From UBA10205 sp035289625 (GTDB lineage Archaea; Iainarchaeota; Iainarchaeia; Iainarchaeales; Iainarchaeaceae): DNA of 16,123 nucleotides. Positions 8,094 through 14,164 of this stretch are shown here, piece by piece. Where the stretch lies: assembly GCA_035289625.1 (NCBI GenBank), contig DATDWP010000019.1:1-16123 (forward strand). Reading direction: 5' to 3'. The position numbers were made by a program, and so were the translations under genes. A model generated the notes under the pieces. It was given only the letters and a program-made list of their open reading frames with translations, searched no databases and was not told where the DNA came from. How positions within the stretch are numbered: the first letter of the stretch is position 1; every line of letters starts with the position of its first letter.

Positions 8094-8173
8094 CCCTCGG
8101 CGAAAAGGTTCGCCGCCAGACCTGTACTGTCTTCGCCTCTGTGGCTCGACAGAACTTGCTTTGCAACGACCAT
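8084..8173 (-). CDS. Putative 29-residue mini-ORF between rps12 and rps7
   Basis: ATG (8171-8173) lies five nt after the rps12 stop, behind the ribosome-binding site AGAGGTAAT, and runs in frame to TAA (8084-8086). The peptide begins MVVAKQVLSSHRGEDS and ends FAEGKR. Its ATG is a duplicate of the rps7 start region, and its final KR-stop is a duplicate of the rps12 end. It could be translated by coupling between the two ribosomal protein genes. No family is recognised. It may be only a by-product of the insertion. Confidence 0.35.
   Translation of the reverse strand: MVVAKQVLSSHRGEDSTGLAANLFAEGKR
8094..8169. mobile_element. Short insert between direct repeats (rps12/rps7 junction)
   Basis: A 76-bp GC-richer segment flanked by identical 19-bp repeats. 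It contains a perfect hairpin CGGCGAA-AAGG-TTCGCCG (8098-8115) and a second one TCTGT/ACAGA (8138-8153). This could be a non-autonomous small mobile element with a target duplication, or a duplication of the junction filled by unrelated DNA. No transposase is present. Confidence 0.4.
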
Positions 8174-8188
8174 TTCAATTACCTCTTA
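8170..8188 (-). repeat. 19-bp direct repeat, copy at the rps12 end
   Basis: Identical to 8075-8093. On the minus strand it covers the last rps12 codons, its TAA stop and an ATG that opens the mini-ORF. Confidence 0.9.
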
Positions 8189-8610
8189 ACCTTCTCCTTT
8201 CTTCCTGTGCGTAGCATTTCTAGTGCAATGCCATTAACATGAGTAACCCTATATTTCACTCCCCACAAGTCCCCTTTAGGGCCGCCTTGGGCTCCTCCTA
8301 TTCCTTCCACAGTAACCTCATCGTGTTCATCAATAAATTTTATTGCCCCATCCCTTGGAGCAAGTGCAGTTAACTGCCTGCCATTTTTTATTAGCTGGAC
8401 GCGAACGCACTTTCTTATCCCCGAGTGCGGCTGCTTTGCTGTAACTCCGCGTTTTTCAATTACAATTCCGCGTGCCTGCGGAGAGCCTTCCATTAAATCG
8501 CCATGATCATCATGCATTCTTGCGCGCACTTTTTTTTGCCAGCGCCTGTCCTTCTTTTTCCATTTCTTTCGCCTCTTTTCAAGCGCTCTTGCTGCAAATT
8601 CCCCTGCCAT
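8179..8610 (-). CDS. rps12: 30S ribosomal protein S12
   Basis: A 143-residue archaeal/eukaryotic-type S12 (S23e), a decoding-centre protein of the 30S subunit. Diagnostic segments are GSPQARGIVIEKRGVTAKQPHSGIRKCVRVQL (split here by position, residues about 42-74), the ligand loop TAKQPHSGIRK, and GGPKGDLWGVKYRV near the end. The N-terminal part is strongly basic (RRKKWKKKDRRWQKK). The ATG at 8608-8610 lies 6 nt after the TGA of the nusA-like gene, whose stop is part of the ribosome-binding site GGTGA. Confidence 0.97.
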   Translation of the reverse strand: MAGEFAARALEKRRKKWKKKDRRWQKKVRARMHDDHGDLMEGSPQARGIVIEKRGVTAKQPHSGIRKCVRVQLIKNGRQLTALAPRDGAIKFIDEHDEVTVEGIGGAQGGPKGDLWGVKYRVTHVNGIALEMLRTGRKEKVKR

Positions 8611-8616
8611 TCACAT

Positions 8617-9027
8617 TCACCGGATTCTAACTTCCTCGATTTTGTAATTCCTTTTTGCAATCTCCTTAATTTTTTTTAATCTTCCCATGTTTTGCAGAAT
8701 TATTCTCTTGTTTGTTCCATCTGCACTTATTATTACAATTTTATGATCATCATTTTCGCGCACTTCAATTTTTTCCATCTTTGCATTAAATGCTTTTTCA
8801 AAAAACTTCTGCGGGTCATCGCTGTGCTCAAAGAGCTCAATGCGCTTTCCCAATCTTTTCTTGAGAAGCTCAATTGTCGCCCCCTTTTTGCCAATGGCCC
8901 TACTCATCTGATCCGAAGGGATCACAAACACAACATCTTTCCCTTGCAAAAAGCAATCTTTTGCCCTCACTTTTGCAATGTCGTCAAGCGCATTCATGAG
9001 TTGGATCTGTCCAATTCCGAATTTCAA
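8617..9027 (-). CDS. nusA: NusA-like KH-domain transcription factor
   Basis: A 136-residue archaeal NusA-like protein made of two KH domains only, without the S1 and N-terminal polymerase-binding parts of bacterial NusA. The RNA-binding GxxG element is visible as AIGKKGATIE (residues about 46-55). The second KH half runs from about residue 70 to the basic end EEVRIR. It likely acts in RNA binding linked to transcription termination, matching its fixed place between L30e and S12. The start is TTG (9025-9027): the ATG 7 nt upstream is out of frame, and GAGTGATG (9032-9039) gives a well-placed ribosome-binding site. The gene starts 6 nt after the L30e stop. Confidence 0.93.
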   Translation of the reverse strand: MKFGIGQIQLMNALDDIAKVRAKDCFLQGKDVVFVIPSDQMSRAIGKKGATIELLKKRLGKRIELFEHSDDPQKFFEKAFNAKMEKIEVRENDDHKIVIISADGTNKRIILQNMGRLKKIKEIAKRNYKIEEVRIR

Positions 9028-9033
9028 ATAACA

Positions 9034-9342
9034 TCACTCTTTGGATAGGTCCAATACCTTGCTCTTGCCTTCGTTCTCTATTACCATTGCAGAGACGTTG
9101 AAGGGCTTTCCGCAAATACTCCCAAGCTCAAGTCCAGTCCCTAAAAACACATAATGAGGTGTTCTGCCCATGTGAGCAAAAGAAACAAGCTTTTCCTTTG
9201 AAAGTAAAGGCGCATTGCCTGCAACTATTATTAACTTTGCAGAACCGTTTTTAAGGCTTTTCTCCGCCTGTTTGGTCCCGAAAGTAACTTTTCCCGTATC
9301 TACTGCCCTTCTGATCTCTTTTGAAGCATCAACTTGCACCAT
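9034..9342 (-). CDS. rpl30e: 50S ribosomal protein L30e
   Basis: A 102-residue member of the L7Ae/L30e RNA-binding family, close to the usual archaeal length. Features are EIRRAVDTGKVTFGTKQAEKSL at the N-terminus, the AKLIIVAGNAP strand and loop, THYVF-like PHYVFLGTGLELGSICGKPF, then a C-terminal strand. The start is ATG at 9340-9342 with AGGGTGG just upstream; the longer frame opening with TTG at 9366 would add eight atypical residues. In the standard archaeal order it follows rpoA'' directly; here the Doc module lies between. It probably needs its own promoter: TATA-like elements are at 9364-9375 and 9451-9462. Confidence 0.95.
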   Translation of the reverse strand: MVQVDASKEIRRAVDTGKVTFGTKQAEKSLKNGSAKLIIVAGNAPLLSKEKLVSFAHMGRTPHYVFLGTGLELGSICGKPFNVSAMVIENEGKSKVLDLSKE

Positions 9343-9363
9343 AAAATCCACCCTAAATTTTAC

Positions 9364-9375
9364 CAAATTTAAAGA
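9364..9375 (-). promoter_or_regulatory. Candidate TATA box for rpl30e and downstream genes (near)
   Basis: The minus strand reads CTTTAAATTTGG. A start about 26 nt downstream would fall almost on the L30e ATG, leaving no room for the visible ribosome-binding site, so the farther element at 9451-9462 may be the main one. Confidence 0.3.
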
Positions 9376-9450
9376 TCAAACCAGAGAAAAAGACCTTACT
9401 CCGCGCATATGGCGCTTCTCAAGGATTGACTAAAAATTACTTACTTATGA

Positions 9451-9462
9451 AGCTTTTTAAAT
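9451..9462 (-). promoter_or_regulatory. Candidate TATA box for rpl30e and downstream genes (far)
   Basis: The minus strand reads ATTTAAAAAGCT, giving a predicted start near 9430 and a leader of about 88 nt. The rest of 9376-9559 has no credible ORF or tRNA. A small GCGC-ATATG-GCGC hairpin (9403-9415) followed on the minus strand by a TTTTT run (9385-9389) could be a weak terminator for the Doc module. Confidence 0.35.
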
Positions 9463-9559
9463 GGAGCGGTGGGTTTGCATGAGGGGTAATCCCAAAAATT
9501 ATTGCCAGTGCGGCTCTAAAGAGTAGACGACTTGCCGGAAAATCGCATAGTCAAAAACC

Positions 9560-9682
9560 TTATAGTTCCCCTATCGCCCTGAGCAGTTTTTCGTGCCCTT
9601 TGACAAGCCTCTTGAACTCTTCTATTTCTTCTGCCACTATTTTGTACCGGTTTTCATCTTTCGAATTCCCTGATTTTTCCAT
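9560..9682 (-). CDS. Small charged helical partner of the Doc-like protein
   Basis: A 40-residue ORF beginning MEKSGNSKDENRYK and ending GHEKLLRAIGEL. The centre (VAEEIEEFKRLVKG) reads as an amphipathic, coiled-coil-like helix rich in Glu and Lys. Its ATG lies inside the end of the Doc gene, with a 29-nt overlap in another frame, which implies translational coupling and a real gene. The position and small acidic/helical nature suggest an antitoxin or partner placed after the toxin. This is inference, as is any family assignment. Confidence 0.6.
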   Translation of the reverse strand: MEKSGNSKDENRYKIVAEEIEEFKRLVKGHEKLLRAIGEL

Positions 9683-10046
9683 TTTTTATCCACTCCTTTA
9701 TCTCTTCGTCATTGTAATAACTTTCCCTTATGCCAAGCATTACTTTAGCATTTGTCGGGTCGTCGTCAACTGCCATTTTTGCGTTGTTTGCTTCTAGGAA
9801 ATATTTTGTTGCTATAAATGCCGTTCTCCGATTGCCGCTTGCAAATGGGTGTTTCTGCACGAGCCCTTTGAGAAGCGTCGCTGCCTTTTCGTATATGTCT
9901 CCTTCCGTTTGTGCGCAGTCTTCAAGCACCTGCATTATTTTTGCCTTGCTCAAAACTTTTGGCTGGTCGGCTTTCTTTACTTTTATCAGCTCGAGCGCCA
10001 ATAGGTTGAACTCTATTATCTTTTCTGGGCTTGGGATTTGCGCCAT
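9654..10046 (-). CDS. doc: Doc/Fic-family protein (possible toxin)
   Basis: A 130-residue all-helical Fic-fold protein of the death-on-curing type. The Fic motif is HPFASGNRR (residues 66-74), followed by TAFIATKYFLEAN; the end IKEWIKNGKIREFER is typical of archaeal Doc proteins. P1 Doc phosphorylates EF-Tu and classic Fic proteins AMPylate targets. Here the acidic metal-binding residue of HPFx(D/E)GNxR is Ser70, so activity may differ or be weak. The ATG at 10044-10046 has no Shine-Dalgarno, but a TATA box lies about 39 nt upstream, so the mRNA is nearly leaderless. It interrupts rpoA''-rpl30e and overlaps the small ORF downstream, as in a toxin-antitoxin pair. Confidence 0.88.
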   Translation of the reverse strand: MAQIPSPEKIIEFNLLALELIKVKKADQPKVLSKAKIMQVLEDCAQTEGDIYEKAATLLKGLVQKHPFASGNRRTAFIATKYFLEANNAKMAVDDDPTNAKVMLGIRESYYNDEEIKEWIKNGKIREFER

Positions 10047-10080
10047 ATTACTATAGAATTTTAACTGAATTTAAAGCAAT

Positions 10081-10088
10081 CTTATATC
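10081..10088 (-). promoter_or_regulatory. TATA box of the doc module
   Basis: The minus strand reads GATATAAG, preceded by an A-rich BRE-like GAAAAC. The predicted start near 10058 leaves a leader of about 12 nt, which fits leaderless-type translation of doc. Confidence 0.5.
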
Positions 10089-10243
10089 GTTTTCAAAGTC
10101 AACTTATTATTTTGCTTAAAGCCCTCTTCATCCGTGAAAATCTCCTCGAATTCCGCGAGTTGCCCATTCCAACCCGTTGAGCCTGAAAATAAGTTTCCAT
10201 TGTATTGGTACTTTGAATAAATAATGTGCCCCCACAGAGCAAC
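10082..10243 (-). pseudogene. Possible gene remnant without a start codon
   Basis: A 53-codon open frame between two stops has protein-like composition (for example HIIYSKYQYNGNLF and ELAEF-type acidic segments such as QLAEFEEIFTDEEG) but no ATG, GTG or TTG start near its beginning. It ends inside the doc promoter. It may be the tail of a decayed gene from the same insertion as doc, or chance. No family is recognised. The gap 10047-10298 holds nothing else I can support. Confidence 0.2.
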
Positions 10244-10298
10244 TTATATTGGGGCTGATTTATAAGTCGAGTTTTCAGTACTTTTTTCTCAAGGGTGC

Positions 10299-11519
10299 TT
10301 ATTTCTTCATAACAAGGCTGACCCTTCCGGTTCCCACTTTTATTGGCTGGCCGACAATTATGTTTTCAACAACCCCTTCAAGGTGCTCTATTTCGCCGCT
10401 AAAGCTCGCTTCAAGTAGGTGCTTAACTGTTTCTTCAAATGAGGCCCTTGCAAAGGGGGATGATTTGCCCCTTGTAATTCCTGTCCTGACTATTCCGCGA
10501 ATGTCCCCATCCCATGTCATTAGGTCTGAGAGGAGCATTATATGTCTAATATCAACTGCAATCCCGTTCTCTTTCAAAACCCCTGAGAGTTCATTTACAA
10601 CCGCCATTCTTCCGGCTTCAATACCCAAAACTTTACTAATTTCCTTTATATCATTTGTAGTGGTTTTTGAGCCGTCAATTTCCGGCAATTTGAGAACTGC
10701 TTTTAGGTTTGTCCCCCTGGTTTTTATCACATTGTCATCGTCTGATTTTGAAATTATGACTTTTTCAATTCCTCGAACTCCCTGTATTCTGATATTTCTC
10801 AATTTGTTTAGCATCCTTCGGATTTTTAGCAAGGGTTCGTTTTTGAAAGTGAAATCGAGAATGTTCTTCTCCTTTTTCTTGCCCTCTTTTTTTAGCTGCT
10901 TTTCGATTTTATCGACAAGCTCTTGTGCGTTCACGTTGCGAGATTCAATTGCATCCTTGTCAAGTTCAATTGTCACTTTGCCTTTTGAGAGGTCCTCTTT
11001 TACCTTTATTACATCATCAATTCTAACATCAATAAGTGTTTTTGCAAACGCTTCGAGCTTTTGGCTATCCTTTCGAAGTGTTGCATCAAGGATATGGATT
11101 GTCATTGTCGGGTATTTTGCCTTGCTTCTGCCGTCTACAATTTCCTCAACCCTTTGTATTCCGGATCCAACAGAAACTTCAGCTGAACCGGCATAGTGTT
11201 TTGTTCTAAGTGTTAATTGTGTTCCCGGTTCACCTAAACTTTGCGCTGTTACAATTCCAACAGCTTCTCCGGGTTCAACTTTTAGTGTTTCAAAATAGTC
11301 GGTAATTCTTTGAAAAAGTTTTTCCTTGTCTTTTGGTTTAAGTGATAGCTCTTGTGACGCTTTTTCAAATTCATTCATTACTTTTTCCGGCAAGCCCTCT
11401 TTTTCAAATAATTCGCCCTGCACATAGAGCCTCTCGTACTCTTTTTTTTCCTCAACCACTTTTTTTGGGGTTTTTGGCTTTTTTGGTGCCTTTGGTTTTA
11501 GTTCTTTTTTGTGTGCCAT
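10299..11519 (-). CDS. rpoA2: DNA-directed RNA polymerase subunit A''
   Basis: This is the C-terminal part of the split largest subunit, carrying the trigger loop and part of the clamp/jaw. EPGEAVGIVTAQSLGEPGTQ (residues 82-101) and TLRTKHYAG (103-111) mark the trigger-loop region. The jaw and the conserved SPFARASFEETVKHLLEA and GQPIKVGTG segments follow. Length is 406 residues from ATG at 11517-11519, preceded by AGGTTGA; an in-frame TTG at 11528 would overlap that site. Residues 1-28 form a Lys/Pro-rich tail (KPKAPKKPKTPKK) not usual in A''. It starts 10 nt after the A' stop. Downstream, L30e should follow, but the Doc module intervenes. Confidence 0.97.
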   Translation of the reverse strand: MAHKKELKPKAPKKPKTPKKVVEEKKEYERLYVQGELFEKEGLPEKVMNEFEKASQELSLKPKDKEKLFQRITDYFETLKVEPGEAVGIVTAQSLGEPGTQLTLRTKHYAGSAEVSVGSGIQRVEEIVDGRSKAKYPTMTIHILDATLRKDSQKLEAFAKTLIDVRIDDVIKVKEDLSKGKVTIELDKDAIESRNVNAQELVDKIEKQLKKEGKKKEKNILDFTFKNEPLLKIRRMLNKLRNIRIQGVRGIEKVIISKSDDDNVIKTRGTNLKAVLKLPEIDGSKTTTNDIKEISKVLGIEAGRMAVVNELSGVLKENGIAVDIRHIMLLSDLMTWDGDIRGIVRTGITRGKSSPFARASFEETVKHLLEASFSGEIEHLEGVVENIIVGQPIKVGTGRVSLVMKK

Positions 11520-11529
11520 TTTTTTCAAC

Positions 11530-14148
11530 CTACTTTTCCGAGCTCTTCATTTTTTCAAATTCGCGTTTTACAGAAATACTTCTTCCCTTGAATGATTTTT
11601 CAGGGAATACTCCGTCCTCTCCGTACTTGTATTGCACAATGTTCTTGTTTGCAGTGCGCACTGTTCCATCGTTATTTACAACCAAATCCTTGAGTGAATT
11701 TGCAAGCCTTCTGTATAAATATCCGGAGACCTTTGTTGAAACACCTGTATCAACTTCTCCTTGCCTTCCCCCCATTGTGTGGTAGAAGTACTCTTTACTA
11801 TTCATTCCTTCCATGAAGTTGTGGTAGATAAATCCGCCGGCATCAACCCCCACATCGCCTCTTTTATTGAGCGCAATTAACCTGTTTCTAAACCCTCTCC
11901 TAGGCCTTCCCTCCCTAACTGATGCCTGTCCCCACATACCTGAAAGGTTTGTTAGGTTGAGGATTGACCCCCTTGAACCTGAAAGTATCATTACATTGCT
12001 GTTAAAGCTTGGCGACTCTGTAAGAACGCTCTCAACTGTCTCTTTCATTATCTGCTTTTGTATTTTCTCTTTAGCAGCAGCTGCAGTTCTCATCATTGCA
12101 ATTTCAAAGCTCTCTGCATATGTTCTTCCCGGCAAAACCTCAAGATTGCCTTTGTGGAATTTTTTCACATGCTCTGCTGCAATTTCTCTCATTTCCTCAA
12201 CAGCTTTTTCACGAACCTTTAGTGTCTTGCTGCTTGTTGTGTACTCTTCAAGGCTAACCGTCATTCCGACATCTATTATAAAAGTTGAAATTATTTTTGA
12301 AATCTTGTCATAAAACTCTGTAAGGACTGCCGGCGGGTAATCGCGGGCAAGCGCGTCAACGAGTTTTCCTTTCCCTTCCCCAAGGCTCATTGAATCAATT
12401 ACGCCGCTCTTAAGGTGCCCATTTTCGATTTTTACTATCAAATCATTTTCAAAAGGGTCCTTTAGTGCCGGATGGTTTGGGTCCAAACTCTTTACATGGT
12501 TGTAAAATCTTGTTTTGTATTCCATGTTAAGGTCTTTTGGCAAGAGCTGTGAGAAAATTATTTTTCCGCTATAGTGATCTTTTCCCACATCAGGTTTTGG
12601 AATATCTGTTATTCCCATTATGTGGAAAAATTTGTAAGCTTGGTCCTTTGTTAGCTTTGTCTGCTTCATTGTGAGTATGAAGCATCCTGACACTCCGTCT
12701 TCATCAAGAATTATTACCGGCGCTCCGTAGCGTGGGGAAATTATCTGCTTTTCAACAAGCATTAATTCGGAAGCTTCAGTAATTCCTTCCGGTGTTTGGG
12801 GCACATGCATGTTCATTTCATCGCCATCAAAGTCTGCGTTATATGGCTTGCATGTAATTGGGTTTAGCCTAAATGTCTTATCCTTCATAACCCTTGCGTA
12901 GTGTGCCATCATAGAGAGCCTGTGCAAAGACGGCTGCCTATTGAATAGTACAATGTCCCCATTGCGCAGTTTCCTCTCGACTTTATAGCCAATATCAATT
13001 TCTTTTATGATATCTTCCTTACTAGTCTCCACTACTTTTTTCCTCATGCCATCCGGGCGTATCACATAAACGACTTTGTCATCTTTTACAAGATCCTTGC
13101 ATTCATCAATGTTATTTTTCGTAACATATTCAGGTACCGTCATGTTGAGGGCAATTTCCTCAGGGACCCCCAGTTCATTAATTGAGAGCATTGGATCGGG
13201 CGTTATTATTGATCTTGCAGCAAAATTCACACGCTTTCCTGTAAGGTTATACCTAAATCTACCCTTTTTTCCCTGCAACCTTTGTACAAGTGTTCTAAGT
13301 GCCCTTCCGCTCCTATGCTTTGCCGGGGGAACCCCTGCTGTATTATTGTTAAAATATGTGGTCACGTGGTATTGCAAAAGGTCCCAAAGGTCCTCAATGA
13401 TTAGCTGTGGCGCTCCTGCATCAATGTTATCCTTTAAGCGCATGTTAATTCTTATAATATCCACAAGTTTGTGCGTTAGATCATCTTCGCTTTTTATTCC
13501 AGATTCAAGAGTAATGCTTGGCCTAAGATTTATTGGCGGGACTTGCAGGACTGTCATTACAAACCATTCAGGTCGCAATCTACCTTTTTCATATCCGAAA
13601 AATTCAAGGTCCTTATCCGGTATTTTTTCAACCCACTCGCGTATTTGTGTTGGGTAGATCCTGTCTTTATCAATGTAAAAATTTGTCGGCTTATCTAGAA
13701 GTATTTGTTTTCTCTCTGCAGAGCAGTGCGGGCATTTTTTTGTTTTTTTTGTGCGCGCAAGTATTTTTTTAGGAATATCAATGCTCTGGTCGCCAATATA
13801 CACCCTGAGCTGGTCTAATTTGTCATCTGGTATTGCAATCCTGCCGCATGATTGGCAGGTTGCCTGCATTATCCCTTCGAGTTTTTTTCCAAATTCCGAG
13901 TGGCAAACAGGCCTTATTAGTTCTATATGGCCAAAGTGCCCCGGACATTTTTTCATTGTGTTTCCGCATGTTTTGCAGCGAAGGCCCGGGTTTATTACTC
14001 CGAGGTGGTTATCCATAAGGCCGCCCTCCATTGGAAAGCCGTCCTTGTCATAAGTTTCAGGGCTCTTTATTTCAATAGCAGACATTTTGCGGATCTGCTC
14101 TGGTGAGAGTATCCTAAATTCAATTGCCTTTATCCTTTTCATCATCAT
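11530..14148 (-). CDS. rpoA1: DNA-directed RNA polymerase subunit A'
   Basis: An 872-residue N-terminal part of the largest subunit, forming the clamp, active site and bridge helix. Clamp zinc sites are intact: C58-C61-C68-H71 (CKTCG...CPGHFGH) and C98-C101-C139-C142. The catalytic loop NADFDGDEMNMH is at 437-448, with Asp439, 441 and 443 binding magnesium. GKRVNFAARSIITPDP and FNRQPSLHR are canonical. The bridge helix (about 793-822) is altered compared with other archaea. The ATG at 14146-14148 is the first of three (MMMKRIK) 16 nt after the B' stop; the true start may be one of the next two. The gene ends in a charged KSSEK. Confidence 0.97.
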   Translation of the reverse strand: MMMKRIKAIEFRILSPEQIRKMSAIEIKSPETYDKDGFPMEGGLMDNHLGVINPGLRCKTCGNTMKKCPGHFGHIELIRPVCHSEFGKKLEGIMQATCQSCGRIAIPDDKLDQLRVYIGDQSIDIPKKILARTKKTKKCPHCSAERKQILLDKPTNFYIDKDRIYPTQIREWVEKIPDKDLEFFGYEKGRLRPEWFVMTVLQVPPINLRPSITLESGIKSEDDLTHKLVDIIRINMRLKDNIDAGAPQLIIEDLWDLLQYHVTTYFNNNTAGVPPAKHRSGRALRTLVQRLQGKKGRFRYNLTGKRVNFAARSIITPDPMLSINELGVPEEIALNMTVPEYVTKNNIDECKDLVKDDKVVYVIRPDGMRKKVVETSKEDIIKEIDIGYKVERKLRNGDIVLFNRQPSLHRLSMMAHYARVMKDKTFRLNPITCKPYNADFDGDEMNMHVPQTPEGITEASELMLVEKQIISPRYGAPVIILDEDGVSGCFILTMKQTKLTKDQAYKFFHIMGITDIPKPDVGKDHYSGKIIFSQLLPKDLNMEYKTRFYNHVKSLDPNHPALKDPFENDLIVKIENGHLKSGVIDSMSLGEGKGKLVDALARDYPPAVLTEFYDKISKIISTFIIDVGMTVSLEEYTTSSKTLKVREKAVEEMREIAAEHVKKFHKGNLEVLPGRTYAESFEIAMMRTAAAAKEKIQKQIMKETVESVLTESPSFNSNVMILSGSRGSILNLTNLSGMWGQASVREGRPRRGFRNRLIALNKRGDVGVDAGGFIYHNFMEGMNSKEYFYHTMGGRQGEVDTGVSTKVSGYLYRRLANSLKDLVVNNDGTVRTANKNIVQYKYGEDGVFPEKSFKGRSISVKREFEKMKSSEK

Positions 14149-14164
14149 ATCAATTCAGCCCCTC

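Noticed and set aside
9343..9366. Longer L30e start at TTG 9366
   Set aside because: It adds eight atypical residues and includes the AGGGTGG site that fits the ATG at 9342.
9376..9559. Small structured RNA between doc and L30e
   Set aside because: Short complementary patches exist but no box C/D, H/ACA or tRNA signature could be supported.
10249..11196. Long plus-strand open frame of 315 codons opposite rpoA''
   Set aside because: It lies fully antisense to a clearly identified RNA polymerase gene and its Ser/Phe/Ile-rich translation is the usual shadow of a Lys/Glu-rich coding strand.
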